Shown here: positions 25,813 to 35,510 of the stretch, piece after piece | Position numbering within the stretch: position 1 is the first letter of the stretch | How the letters are laid out: each line of letters starts with the position of its first letter | Translations under genes and position numbers: made by a program | Notes under the pieces: generated by a model | What the model saw: the letters and a program-made list of their open reading frames with translations, nothing else | What the model was told of the DNA's origin: nothing | Databases searched by the model: none | Source: CAXXIC01 sp049315325 | GTDB taxonomy: Bacteria > Bacteroidota > Bacteroidia > Bacteroidales > UBA7332 | Assembly (NCBI GenBank): GCA_049315325.1 | Contig: JBMOKJ010000001.1 | Coordinates: forward strand, 818,549 to 882,548 | Length of the DNA stretch: 64,000 bases | Direction of reading: 5' to 3'

Positions 25813-27033
25813 TTAGTCATTCAAATACGAATCTTTAAACCCGAGCATGTAGAGAATTCCGTCAATCCCGATGGTTGAGATAGATTGTTTGGCGTTCTCC
25901 TTTACTTTTGGCTTGGCGTGGAATGCGATTCCAAGACCAGCCACACTGAGCATTGGGAGGTCGTTGGCTCCATCTCCTACGGCAATCGTTTGGGCAATGT
26001 CTACCTTTTCCACTTGCGCAATGAGGCGCAAAAGTTCAGCTTTTCGTTTGCCATCTACGATTTCACCGACGTGTTTCCCTGTCAGTTTTCCATCGATAAT
26101 TTCCAATTCGTTGGCATAGACATAGTCGAGGTTATATTTATCTTTGAGGTAATTGCCGAAGTAAGTGAAACCTCCAGAAAGCACCGCAATTTTGATACCA
26201 ACACGTTTCAATACTTTGATTAAGCGTTCGAGGCCTTCGGTGATGGGCAAATTTTCGGCAATCTCTTTCATCACCGATTCGTCAAGTCCTTCAAGTAGAG
26301 CCACACGTTGTTTGAAACTTTCGCTAAAGTCGATTTCGCCACGCATAGCCGACTCGGTGATAGCGCGCACTTTTTCTCCAACGCCAGCGCGGTCGGCTAG
26401 TTCATCGATCACCTCGGTTTCGATGAGTGTCGAATCCATATCGAAGCAAATGAGGCGGCGATTTCTGCGATACATATCGTCCTGTTGGAATGCGATGTCG
26501 AACTCTAATCGAACGCTCATTTCCATAAATCGACGTTGCATTTCGGCTTTATCGGTCGGATTTCCACGCACTGATAATTCGACACACGACTTGGCGCTGC
26601 GTGCATTTTCGTCAAGTGGAATACGGCCTGTAAGGCGTTGAATCATATCAATGTTGAGGCCTTGAGCTGCGACTAAACTAGTCACTTCCGCAATTTGCTC
26701 TGCGGTCAGTTGACGACCCAATAATGTGATAATGTGACGATTTTTGCCTTGCATCTGCACCCATGTTTCGTAGCGCTCTTCCGAAATTGGGGTAAATTTT
26801 ATCCCGATGTTGAGTTCGTAAGACTTCATCAGGAGTTCCTTCATAATTTCTCCCGATTTGATACTCTCTATTTTGTAAAGAATACCCAGTGAAAGGTTGT
26901 TGTGAATGTCAGCCTGACCAATGTCGAGAATGAAAGCGCCGTAGTTTGCCAAAATGGCGGTTAGCGAAGAGGTTACGCCTGGTTTATCATCTCCGGAGAT
27001 GTTGAGTAGGATTATTTCGTTTTTTGAATGCAT
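25813..27033 (-). CDS. serB: Phosphoserine phosphatase with N-terminal ACT domains
   Basis: 406 residues. Two ACT-type domains (about 5-80, NISGDDKPGVTSSLTAIL; about 100-180, HIITLLGRQLTAEQIAEV) precede a HAD phosphatase domain with the catalytic loop FDMDSTLIE (Asp198, Asp200), motif II in VLSGGFTYFG and motif IV in GDGANDLPML. The reaction is the last step of serine biosynthesis, phosphoserine to serine. The ACT domains probably bind an amino acid and allow feedback control. The long form with paired ACT domains is usual in Bacteroidota and actinobacteria, so nothing is odd in the length. Confidence 0.95.
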   Translation of the reverse strand: MHSKNEIILLNISGDDKPGVTSSLTAILANYGAFILDIGQADIHNNLSLGILYKIESIKSGEIMKELLMKSYELNIGIKFTPISEERYETWVQMQGKNRHIITLLGRQLTAEQIAEVTSLVAAQGLNIDMIQRLTGRIPLDENARSAKSCVELSVRGNPTDKAEMQRRFMEMSVRLEFDIAFQQDDMYRRNRRLICFDMDSTLIETEVIDELADRAGVGEKVRAITESAMRGEIDFSESFKQRVALLEGLDESVMKEIAENLPITEGLERLIKVLKRVGIKIAVLSGGFTYFGNYLKDKYNLDYVYANELEIIDGKLTGKHVGEIVDGKRKAELLRLIAQVEKVDIAQTIAVGDGANDLPMLSVAGLGIAFHAKPKVKENAKQSISTIGIDGILYMLGFKDSYLND

Positions 27034-27063
27034 TCTAAATCAGAATTGAATGGTTTTAAGTTG

Positions 27064-27071
27064 CAAAATTA
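27064..27071 (-). promoter_or_regulatory. -7 box (TAATTTTG) upstream of serB
   Basis: TAATTTTG followed by CAACTT, 31 nt before the serB ATG. No upstream TTTG at the usual distance. Confidence 0.5.
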
Positions 27072-27221
27072 AAACAATAATGCGGTTTTGAAATTTTTGA
27101 GAGAGAATAATGGGTTTTTCAGGAGAAGGAAATTGGGAATTTAGCTTATTGAATTTTACAAATCGACTATTATTGGGACAAATTATTCGTTTGTATAATG
27201 GAATAAGCTGATTAATAGAAA

Positions 27222-27255
27222 CGAAAAGAGGCAGATCATTTGATCCACCTCTTTC
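27222..27255 (-). terminator. Terminator of the first beta-helix gene
   Basis: Minus-strand stem AAAGAGGTGGATC / GATCTGCCTCTTTT followed by a short T-run, 26 nt beyond the stop at 27281. Its sequence closely matches the terminator at 30850-30887 of the paralogue. Confidence 0.85.
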
Positions 27256-27280
27256 TATGTTGCCGATATATTCGGATTGA

Positions 27281-30200
27281 TTATTTTACCATTATTTTTC
27301 TAACTTCAGTTCCAATTTTAATCAATTGGAATCCTTTTGCAGATAAGGTCAATCTATTGTCGCCATCAGTAGCAATCGCAGAACTGATACATGATCCTGA
27401 TACATTGTACACTTCGATCAATTGACCTGCTTTTGCTCCCGTGATATTCACCAGACCATTAGTAGTTACGATACGAAGTCCATCAGCTAGAGGTGATTTA
27501 GCGCCAACAGTAGCATCTACAAGACCAGAACAAGTTACTGTTTTGCTAGTTGCTCCAGCTGCAGATACAGTTACATCTCCAGTGTACGTCGTTGCACTTA
27601 AATTTGCAACTAATCGTACATAGATTGGAGTAGCTGCAACTGAACCATTGGTCGCTGTAACAGTAACCGAAGGGCTAAATTCGCTTGTTACACCAGTTTT
27701 TGAAACCTCGAAATTGGTTGGTGCAGTGACCGTGATATGGCCAGATATCGCGCTACCACTTACATTAAACGAATTCAAATAATTAGATGGACCAGTTGGC
27801 GCATAATTTAAATCAGAAAGTGCACTTACTGAAGTCGTGAGTGTTGCCATTTCAAAGGCTCCAATGATTGTTCCTACTCTCGTTGCTCCATCGTAGTCTA
27901 ATCCTACACTTGTACCCAATACACCTGTCATAGATGTTGATGAAGTCAGCTTGTAATCAGAAGCCGTTGTACCTCCTGCATTAACAAACGACGGACTAAC
28001 AGTCACACTGTTGCCATCGTTGCCTGTCACAATTGGCAACGTTGTTTTATTTCCACTATATGAACCTAACACACCTCCGGTGCCACTAGCGACATAATCG
28101 TTACCGTCCACAGCAATAGTACCTGTGGCGTTGGCTGTCATATTCAGGGCATAATGTGTACCCGTAGCACCATTATTGGAGCGGGCATTTACTAATAGGT
28201 TGTTCTTGTAGTTTCTAATTGTTGCAGAACCAGAGCTGTAAATGCAAGAAGAATTAAGCGCAAGTGTAGTAGGCGCGCCTGTTAGATAAACAGTATTGTG
28301 ATAGGCACTATTACTCGTCGTAGCAGATGGATCGCCTATCCCTCTAATTTCGCAGGCGTTGTTGTCTCCAATTTTCACAATGTTGTTGGTGATTGTGTTC
28401 GTTCCTAATGCACCCCAGATACCAAAAACAGTTGCAGTTGTTGCAGTGGATCCAACTCCTATAGAATGGACTAAATTGCCGTTTGCTGTACCAGTAGAAC
28501 CTGCACCACCCAAATTGATACCATAAGTACCCCCTGTAGTTGTCGTGTTTGTTATATTAGCAATAGTGTTGTTACTTACCGTGTTTGAGTTAGTTCCTGT
28601 ACAACTTATGCTATAAATGTTACCTACAGCCGATACATTGTTAGTCATATTGGCTATGGTGTTATTACTTACTGTATTTATTCCGGTTCCTGTGCAATTT
28701 ATGCCATATATAGTCTGAGTGGTTGTACCTGTACAGGTTGCATTGATACTATTCGCTTGAGTTGTGCTTCCAATTACATTATTGCTAATGGTAGTTGCAC
28801 CGGCTACACCTGTTTTTACAATACAGTTAATACTTGTAACATAATTTGCAGTTGCATGAGAAGCAGTGATAGATCCTATTTTATTGCTTTGGCAATTTAC
28901 GGCACCTGTAGTACCAATGTTAATCATTGTTGCACTTGCACTAAGATTACTTTTATTACTTACTGTGATAGAGCCATTTGTGGTATTGTCACCAATCGTA
29001 TTGCCGGTTTCATTTCCAATATTAACAGCACCTGTGCCACCAATTGTAATTCCAAGCCAATTCGCTGGGTAATAATCATTTGCCCAACTAATCTTTTGGA
29101 TAGTGTTGTTTTGGATGCTAGTTGCACTGCCACCACTTACACTTGGTGATAAGTAAATATTCATTCCATAGAATGTGGTTTCTCTTGCAGTTTTAGTAAA
29201 TACACTACCTCCGCAGTTTGCGGCAGTACCACCAATGTAGTTGTCTGTGATCGTGTGTGATCCTCCGAATGCAGAAGTAGAGGCACCAATTCCAATAATG
29301 ATTTTGGTAAGGTTAGTCGCAGCATAATCAGTCATAGCTACAGTATTGTAAAAACTATTACCCGAAATAGTGTAATTATCGTTTGTTGGAGAAGTGATTC
29401 CTCCTGTCATATATAGGGTTGTAGACGCTACATATTGCGCAATTAAATCTTCGAAATTATTGTTCGTGATTTTATTCCCCACATTCGGAAACGCACTATT
29501 ACCCTGAGCACAGATTGCATACGATGGTACAGTTCCAGAACTTGGTTTAAACAAGTTGTGATCTATCACATTCAATCCATTTCCATTAGCCAACGATGCA
29601 GCTGTACCAAAATTAAGAATTCCTAGAGGAGATGTTACTTCTTGACCTTTAATTGTGCAATATTGAATGGTGTCGTTTTGAGCATTGCTATTGAGTGTAA
29701 TGGCTGCATTTCCTGCATGAGTACAAGAGATAGTTAAATTATCGGCACTACCTACTGTTGGTGTACCTGTGCGGTTCACGCGACCATCTATAGTAACATT
29801 CTTTCTGCCTACAATCGAAATTAAACCGACTGCACCACTGATGGTTTTGCCTGCTACCGTTGGGTAAATAGCTAACTTGCTGAATTCGATACTTGGATAT
29901 AGAGTTGCTACTGTAACGGTTCCACCTGTTCCACCTGCAACTGTGCTAATATCACAAGTTGGGGCGGAAGTGTATCCTGATCCAGGACAAGTTAAAACGT
30001 AAGTAAGTCCTACAGTGGCAGGTGTAGCTGCTGGTGCGGTAGCTGCAGTCGTCATCTTCACATCTACAGCCGCTCCAGTGCCATCACCAACGCTGAAAGT
30101 AGCTGATGGACCATAGTTCGTGCCACCATTTGTCATTGTAAAAACAACTTGACTGGCAGATAAAGATGCTGTAGCTGTAGCAGTTGTTCCACCACCTGCA

Positions 30201-30625
30201 GGTGCAGCAATAGTTATAGTTGGAGCTGCAGTCCATGTGCCACCAGTCATTGCGATACTCGTAATTTTGCCATTAGTAATAGTGGTAACTAATGTGCCTA
30301 CAACCGTTTTTGTACCTCCATTTAACGTAACTACTGGAGCTTGATATCCACTCCCTGCAGAAGTAGAAATTGTGCTTACACCCATACTTGGGTTTAGGAC
30401 GGCTGTAGCAGTCTCTGTCGTGTTGTCACTTATTTTAATGGCAATGTTATCTGTATTTACTCCAGAAGCATTGGTATTAATGGCATCAAATGCACCTTTC
30501 AGTGTGGTGTACGTTGTGCCGTCTGTGATGCCAGTAGCACCAGAAATACTAATCTGTGCTATAGCATTCCAAGAAAATAAACCCAACAATAGGGTCAGCG
30601 ATAAAGAGAAGAATTTTTTTTTCAT
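27281..30625 (-). CDS. Giant secreted right-handed beta-helix protein, paralogue A
   Basis: 1114 residues from the ATG at 30625, matching the start of the paralogue; an ATG three codons upstream is possible. Signal peptide MKKKFFSLSLTLLLGLFSWN. Residues of about 20-250 are Gly/Thr/Ala-rich strands with repeated NGGT..GP motifs (VTLNGGTKTVV, MTGGTWTAAPTI). Residues 260-900 are N-rich beta-helix rungs (ITNNNFEDL, ISGNSFYN, SNNTIANMTNN). A ~90-residue Ig-like module (FNVSGSAISGHITVTAPTNF) and a C-terminal ~70-residue DUF6383/T9SS-like sorting domain (AKAGQLIEVYNVSG...KIMVK) complete it. Beta-helices of this kind are adhesins or polysaccharide lyases; no catalytic motif is evident. Tandem with 30913-34797. 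Confidence 0.85.
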   Translation of the reverse strand: MKKKFFSLSLTLLLGLFSWNAIAQISISGATGITDGTTYTTLKGAFDAINTNASGVNTDNIAIKISDNTTETATAVLNPSMGVSTISTSAGSGYQAPVVTLNGGTKTVVGTLVTTITNGKITSIAMTGGTWTAAPTITIAAPAGGGTTATATASLSASQVVFTMTNGGTNYGPSATFSVGDGTGAAVDVKMTTAATAPAATPATVGLTYVLTCPGSGYTSAPTCDISTVAGGTGGTVTVATLYPSIEFSKLAIYPTVAGKTISGAVGLISIVGRKNVTIDGRVNRTGTPTVGSADNLTISCTHAGNAAITLNSNAQNDTIQYCTIKGQEVTSPLGILNFGTAASLANGNGLNVIDHNLFKPSSGTVPSYAICAQGNSAFPNVGNKITNNNFEDLIAQYVASTTLYMTGGITSPTNDNYTISGNSFYNTVAMTDYAATNLTKIIIGIGASTSAFGGSHTITDNYIGGTAANCGGSVFTKTARETTFYGMNIYLSPSVSGGSATSIQNNTIQKISWANDYYPANWLGITIGGTGAVNIGNETGNTIGDNTTNGSITVSNKSNLSASATMINIGTTGAVNCQSNKIGSITASHATANYVTSINCIVKTGVAGATTISNNVIGSTTQANSINATCTGTTTQTIYGINCTGTGINTVSNNTIANMTNNVSAVGNIYSISCTGTNSNTVSNNTIANITNTTTTGGTYGINLGGAGSTGTANGNLVHSIGVGSTATTATVFGIWGALGTNTITNNIVKIGDNNACEIRGIGDPSATTSNSAYHNTVYLTGAPTTLALNSSCIYSSGSATIRNYKNNLLVNARSNNGATGTHYALNMTANATGTIAVDGNDYVASGTGGVLGSYSGNKTTLPIVTGNDGNSVTVSPSFVNAGGTTASDYKLTSSTSMTGVLGTSVGLDYDGATRVGTIIGAFEMATLTTSVSALSDLNYAPTGPSNYLNSFNVSGSAISGHITVTAPTNFEVSKTGVTSEFSPSVTVTATNGSVAATPIYVRLVANLSATTYTGDVTVSAAGATSKTVTCSGLVDATVGAKSPLADGLRIVTTNGLVNITGAKAGQLIEVYNVSGSCISSAIATDGDNRLTLSAKGFQLIKIGTEVRKIMVK

Positions 30626-30713
30626 AATGTTCATTGTTTAATAAAGTTGAGATGATTTTAGGGTTTAATAATTGTGATAATTTTGTTCGTAAGAGGTGAC
30701 GTGCATTGTATTA

Positions 30714-30721
30714 CAAACATA
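30714..30721 (-). promoter_or_regulatory. -7 box (TATGTTTG) overlapping a TTGTA-T-TACAA palindrome
   Basis: TATGTTTG on the minus strand, 89 nt before the ATG at 30625. The inverted repeat TTGTATTACAA (30706-30716) overlaps its downstream edge and would sit at the transcription start. Confidence 0.5.
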
Positions 30722-30849
30722 GAAACAAACCTGCACTCAAAGGTTTAAACCAAGACCATTTAGGTTTGTTTATTCACCAATATCGAATGAAAAATGTTCT
30801 AAGGTTACAAAGGACTTTTTTTAATTGTTTGATAACGGAGATTTTTCAT

Positions 30850-30887
30850 AAAAAGAAAGAGGCAGATCAAAATAATCCGCCTCTTTC
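30850..30887 (-). terminator. Terminator of the second beta-helix gene
   Basis: GAAAGAGGC / GCCTCTTTC stem (30855-30887) with a T-run on the minus strand, 26 nt after the stop at 30913. It has nearly the same sequence and position as the 27222-27255 terminator, showing that the duplication covered the 3' flank. Confidence 0.85.
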
Positions 30888-30912
30888 TGTATTACCGATA
30901 TTTTCGGATGGG

Positions 30913-33900
30913 TTATTTCACCATTAGCTTTCTTACTTCAGTTCCAACTTTAATCAATTGGAAACCTTTAGCAGATAGAGTTAATTTGTTATCACCTTCA
31001 GTAGCAATTGCAGAACTTATGCGTGATCCAGAAGCATTGTATACTTCTATCAATTGACCTGCTTTTGCGCCAGAGATATTCACCTGACCATTTGCGCTGA
31101 TGATACGAAGTCCATCAGAAACAGGTGTTTTTGCACCTACGGTGATATCAACTACTCCTGAACAAGATACATTTTGAGAAGAGCCTGGTACCACTACTGA
31201 AATGTTTTCAGTGTAAGAGCCTGGTGTGGCTGAACCTGCACTACGAACATAAATTGTAGTCGAGCTCAAAGAAGTACCTGTTCTAGATAATGTAATTGGG
31301 CTAGTTGGAGTAAAGCCACCACCACCAACGGTTGAAATCTGGTAGTTTGTAGGTGCTGTAAGTACAACATCTCCAGCTAAGTTAGAACCACTTACTGTGA
31401 AGCTTTGTTGCCATCCTACAGATGGAGTACTTGGAACACCATTCACACTTGTAAGTGATGTTGTTGAGAGTGTGACTGTTGGTAAAACTTCGTAAGCACC
31501 AATTGATGGCGCAAATCTGGTTGTTACACCTGCATAATCATTGGTAACTCCTGTACCGCTTACTCCGAGCATAAACATCGGCATGTAGTCTGTTGCACTT
31601 GTACCACCTGCATTTGCAAACGTTGGATTTACACTCACACTCGCAGCATCTTGACTTGGTACAATTGGTAGTGCAGTTTTAACTGTGGAATACAATCCTA
31701 ATCCACTACTACCCACACCACTAGAAATTGAAACATAATCATTGCCATCTACAGCCAGAGTACCAGGATTAGTAACTGGTGATGCATTAATCGCGTAATG
31801 AACGCCAGTTGCCCCAGAACCGTTAGAGCGATTGTTGACTAAAATGTTGTTTTTGAAGCTTCTTATTGTTAGAGGACCAGAACTCGCTATACATGTAGAG
31901 CCAAACGCACCAGCTGTTGGTGTACCACTTAAATACACGGTGTTGTGATAATCGCTGGTGTTTATAGCTGAAGAGTTGTCGGTTAACGCTTTGATTTCGT
32001 AAGAGTTGTTGTCTCCTAATTTCAAAATGTTGTTGGTAACGGTATTGGTGCCACCTCCACACAAAATTCCATAAAGAGTAGCACCTGTAGTAGCACCAGT
32101 TATTACATTGGAATGGATTAAATTTCCGTTTATAGTACCCGTAGTAGCTGACATACTCATGGAGTAAATATTAGCAGCCATTGTTGATGCTACATTGTTT
32201 GTGAAATTGGAAATGATATTATTCGATACAGTTTTGCTTCCAGTACCTGAGCATTGAATGCCAGTCATACTTCCAGTTACAGTAAAGCCACCCGGTGTTG
32301 TTATTGTACCTGACATATTGCTTGTGAGATTGGCTACGATGTTGTTGCTAATTGTAATTGTTCCAGTTCCTGAGCTAATAATACCAGTAACGCCTTGACC
32401 TTGGTTTGTTAATAATGTAGCAGGGGTAGTAGAGGTTGTACTTATACTATTTGCTGCAGAAGTGCTGCCAATTATATTGTTGCTAATGGTTGTTGTTCCA
32501 GCTGTCGCAGTTTTTATAATACCATTTATATTCACAACATAATTTGCGGCAGTATTCGAAGCCGTTATGGATCCAATTTTGTTATTTTGGCAATTTACTG
32601 TACCTGATGTCGCAATGTTAATCGCTGTTACACTTTGATTGGAGGCTCCGGAATTGGTTATAGTAAGCGAACCATTGGTAGTGTTGTCCCCAATTGCATT
32701 AGCGGTTACGTTTCCAATGTTTACGGCACCTGTTCCACCACCAATGTTAATGGCATTCCAACCAGCAGGGAAATAACCATTTGTCCAGCTGATATTCTTA
32801 ATGGTATTGTTTTGGATGCTTGTAGCTGCAACTCCACCACTGGTTACACTTGGCGATGGGTAAATCAACATGCCATAGAATGTGGCTTCTTTGTCTGTTT
32901 TTGTAAGGCTTCCACTGCAGCTAGCAGCACTACCACCGATATAGTTCCCAGAGATTGTATGCGAACCTCCAAATGCAGCAGCAGATGAACCTATACCTAT
33001 TATAGTTCTAGTTAAATTAGAAGATGCATAATTAGGTATATTAGCACTATAAAAACTGTTCCCAGATATAGTGTAATTGTCGTTTTGAGGAGCAGAGGCA
33101 CCTCCCAAAATATAAACGGTAGTAGATGTTAGATATTGGGAAATTAAATCTTTAAATTCATTGTTGGTGATTTGATTACTAGCATTCGGAAATGCGCTAT
33201 TTCCCTGAGCATAAATACCATACGTTGGCATAGTAAATGCAACGCCACCATAGGAAGTAATCAAGTTGTGATCAATCACATTCAATCCATTTCCATTAGC
33301 CAAAGTTGCCACAGTACCGAAATTAATGATACCAAGAGCACTTGAATTTGCCTGCCCTTTTACTGTACAATATTGGACGGTGTCGTTTTGAGCATTGTTG
33401 TTTAAAGCAATCGCGGCATTTGTAGCATGAGTAGATGAAATTGTCAAATTTGCACTGTTGCCTACTGTTGGTGAACCTGTGCGGTTCACTCGACCATCAA
33501 TGGCCACATTCTTACAGCCTGAAAGTGAAATGATTCCTACAGCTCCACTGATTGTTTTGCTTGCTACTGTTGGGTAGATCTCTAATCTGCCAAATTGAGT
33601 TGAATTTAAAGCGAATACTGTAATGCCGCCTACAGTTGCACCCGTAAATGCACTGATGGAAGCAGTAGGGGTACTTGTATATCCTGAGCCTGCACAAGCA
33701 ATCGTGTAGGTAACTCCAACAGCAGCAGGTGCAGAACCTGGCGCTGTTGCACCGGTTGTCAATTTTACATCTACTGTTGCGCCAGTGCCGCCTGTACTAC
33801 CATTGTTTACTGTAGCAGTTGGACCATAACCTGTTCCACCATTTGTTACTGTGAAAGTTAGATTTGAACCACTTAATGCAGCTGTAGCTGTAGCACCTGA

Positions 33901-34797
33901 GCCACCTCCACCAGCGGCAATTGCAACAGAGGTAGGAGCTACAGTCCATGCACCACCAGTCATAACAATACTTGTAATGACACCATTAGTCACGGTGGTA
34001 ACTGTTGTCCCAACTACTGTCTTTGTACCTCCAGTTAACGTTACTTTTGGACCTACAAATCCACTACCAGCAGTACTTGTAGTGATAGCACTTACTCCTT
34101 TGCTTGGGTTAAGAACGGCAGTAGCAGTCTCAGTCGTATTGTCATACACCTTAACTGATACCTTATCTGTGTTAACTCCTGATGCATTAGCATTGATGGC
34201 ATCAAAAGCACCTTTCAGGGTTGTGTAACTTGTGCCGTCAGCAATGCCTGTAGCACCTGTTATAGCAACACTAGCTTTGGTAAATGTTGCTACATAGTTA
34301 TTACCAAAATTACTCAAGTAACTATCTCCTTGTCCTGTCCCTTTACTTAAACCATATATAGTAAGTTTACAAGCCTTTCCAGCAGGAACTCCCGCTAAAA
34401 GATCAACATTAAGGCCAGACGATAACCCTTGATAGTTATTTCCTCCCAAAAATGTTTGCGTAGTAGTAATTTCAGTGAAAGCGGTGTAAGTTGTTAGATT
34501 ATCAGCACTTTTTACCTCGTAGAACAATGAACCACTTGTTCGATCTTGTGAGTCGCTCCAGTATTTGATGTCTGCACCATCTAATTTCAAGGAAGTTACA
34601 TTTCCAAATCCATTTACAAAGTTAGTTCCCCAGTATGTATTCGCGTCAATCCAATAATACCCCGATGGACCCCATACGTTTCCTTCATTTGCACTAATTT
34701 TAATGTAGTCTTCATACCAGCCAGTGGCTGCTGTGGCATTCCACGTAAATAGACCCAAAAGAAGGGTCAGCGATAAGGAGAAAATTTTTCTTTTCAT
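30913..34797 (-). CDS. Giant secreted right-handed beta-helix protein, paralogue B
   Basis: 1294 residues. Signal peptide MKRKIFSLSLTLLLGLFTWN is nearly identical to that of paralogue A. It differs by an extra ~155-residue N-terminal domain (about 22-180; WYEDYIKISANEGNVWGPSG, a DUF4465-like jelly-roll region), after which the two proteins align closely (ITGATGIADGTSYTTLKGAF onward). The same Gly/Thr strands, N-rich helix rungs, Ig-like module and C-terminal sorting domain (AKAGQLIEVYNASGSRISSA, ending RKLMVK) follow. It is probably exported by T9SS or a related route. Its -7 box overlaps an operator-like half-site (34951-34967). The ligand is unknown. Confidence 0.86.
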   Translation of the reverse strand: MKRKIFSLSLTLLLGLFTWNATAATGWYEDYIKISANEGNVWGPSGYYWIDANTYWGTNFVNGFGNVTSLKLDGADIKYWSDSQDRTSGSLFYEVKSADNLTTYTAFTEITTTQTFLGGNNYQGLSSGLNVDLLAGVPAGKACKLTIYGLSKGTGQGDSYLSNFGNNYVATFTKASVAITGATGIADGTSYTTLKGAFDAINANASGVNTDKVSVKVYDNTTETATAVLNPSKGVSAITTSTAGSGFVGPKVTLTGGTKTVVGTTVTTVTNGVITSIVMTGGAWTVAPTSVAIAAGGGGSGATATAALSGSNLTFTVTNGGTGYGPTATVNNGSTGGTGATVDVKLTTGATAPGSAPAAVGVTYTIACAGSGYTSTPTASISAFTGATVGGITVFALNSTQFGRLEIYPTVASKTISGAVGIISLSGCKNVAIDGRVNRTGSPTVGNSANLTISSTHATNAAIALNNNAQNDTVQYCTVKGQANSSALGIINFGTVATLANGNGLNVIDHNLITSYGGVAFTMPTYGIYAQGNSAFPNASNQITNNEFKDLISQYLTSTTVYILGGASAPQNDNYTISGNSFYSANIPNYASSNLTRTIIGIGSSAAAFGGSHTISGNYIGGSAASCSGSLTKTDKEATFYGMLIYPSPSVTSGGVAATSIQNNTIKNISWTNGYFPAGWNAINIGGGTGAVNIGNVTANAIGDNTTNGSLTITNSGASNQSVTAINIATSGTVNCQNNKIGSITASNTAANYVVNINGIIKTATAGTTTISNNIIGSTSAANSISTTSTTPATLLTNQGQGVTGIISSGTGTITISNNIVANLTSNMSGTITTPGGFTVTGSMTGIQCSGTGSKTVSNNIISNFTNNVASTMAANIYSMSMSATTGTINGNLIHSNVITGATTGATLYGILCGGGTNTVTNNILKLGDNNSYEIKALTDNSSAINTSDYHNTVYLSGTPTAGAFGSTCIASSGPLTIRSFKNNILVNNRSNGSGATGVHYAINASPVTNPGTLAVDGNDYVSISSGVGSSGLGLYSTVKTALPIVPSQDAASVSVNPTFANAGGTSATDYMPMFMLGVSGTGVTNDYAGVTTRFAPSIGAYEVLPTVTLSTTSLTSVNGVPSTPSVGWQQSFTVSGSNLAGDVVLTAPTNYQISTVGGGGFTPTSPITLSRTGTSLSSTTIYVRSAGSATPGSYTENISVVVPGSSQNVSCSGVVDITVGAKTPVSDGLRIISANGQVNISGAKAGQLIEVYNASGSRISSAIATEGDNKLTLSAKGFQLIKVGTEVRKLMVK

Positions 34798-35269
34798 AAT
34801 GTGTTTTGATTAATAATTTGGTAAATAAATTTAAGAAAGTGAAATTATTTTGTGTGTTTTGATATACTTCCGTCCAAATGTCTGACATCTAATTGAATAA
34901 AAAATAGATAAAATGATGAGATGCATAATTTGAGGGATGAATATAAAAAATAACGTTTACAAAGGTATAGAACCTGTAAATCGAAAAGGTTTAAAATGTA
35001 TTCAATAAGGTCTATTTATTGACCATTTGGCCTATGTATGGCTGTAAATGTTGGTTTTGTCGAATTTTTAATCAGTTTATATTTTAAATAGTATCAGTTT
35101 CAGGATATGTTGTATTTTTAATGCTTTTTTATAAAATTGTCTACATTATTGCCTTGCTGAAATGTGTAATAATTGTATTATTGGGTGTTTTTCATATACA
35201 AACAATACAAATTTATAATTGAATATTTATCCACACGTGTTTTAGGTTTAATAACATCATTGTAAACGA
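34798..35269. other. Intergenic region between divergent surface-protein and pgk genes
   Basis: AT-rich, with no open frame, tRNA or known RNA motif. It holds TACCTTTG at 34960-34967 (minus), the -7 box of paralogue B, which overlaps TTGTAAACGTT, a half-site like the operators at 35270-35305. A single perfect DnaA-box sequence TTATCCACA lies at 35227-35235, alone and so probably chance. Confidence 0.55.
34960..34967 (-). promoter_or_regulatory. -7 box (TACCTTTG) of beta-helix paralogue B
   Basis: TACCTTTG on the minus strand, 163 nt before the ATG. The bases upstream read TTTGTAAACGTTA, which places an operator-like half-site across the box. Confidence 0.55.
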
Positions 35270-35305
35270 TTACAATGACAAAAAAATCGTCGTAAACGTT
35301 TACGA
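35270..35305. promoter_or_regulatory. Two tandem LacI-type operator palindromes
   Basis: TCGTAAACGTTTACGA (35290-35305) is a perfect 16-bp palindrome with a central CG, as in LacI/CcpA-family operators. TTGTAAACGATTACAA (35270-35285) is a near-perfect copy. Their centres are exactly 20 bp apart, two helical turns. They lie about 160 nt upstream of the pgk promoter and 470 nt from the divergent surface-protein start. No LacI-family gene is in the window. Confidence 0.65.
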
Positions 35306-35460
35306 AAAATAATTCAGACATGTATATTCGAATGGAATTTCACTTTTTGACTCTATTCTAAAATTGACAAATAAACATAAAGTCGGCTTGAATTAATGGA
35401 AGCTTGCAAGATTGGGCTTTATTCATTCGTGAAATTTTTCATTATTCCTTTCTTTTTTCG

Positions 35461-35468
35461 TATCTTTG
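35461..35468 (+). promoter_or_regulatory. pgk -7 box (TATCTTTG)
   Basis: TATCTTTG followed by CACCC, 42 nt before the pgk ATG; identical in core to the ABC-F promoter. Confidence 0.75.
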
Positions 35469-35510
35469 CACCCGTAAAAATGAAAACTCACATTTTAACA
35501 ACATAACACT

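Noticed and set aside
28757..29149. Cys-rich forward frame within beta-helix paralogue A
   Set aside because: Antisense to a strongly supported gene; composition is an artefact of Asn/Thr-rich codons on the other strand.
30706..30927. 73-codon forward frame between the two beta-helix genes
   Set aside because: Begins with TTG inside the minus-strand promoter and runs through the other gene's terminator; no coding signal.
35227..35235. DnaA box TTATCCACA as part of an origin
   Set aside because: Only one perfect copy; no cluster, no AT-rich unwinding repeat set and no dnaA, rnpA or parAB nearby.
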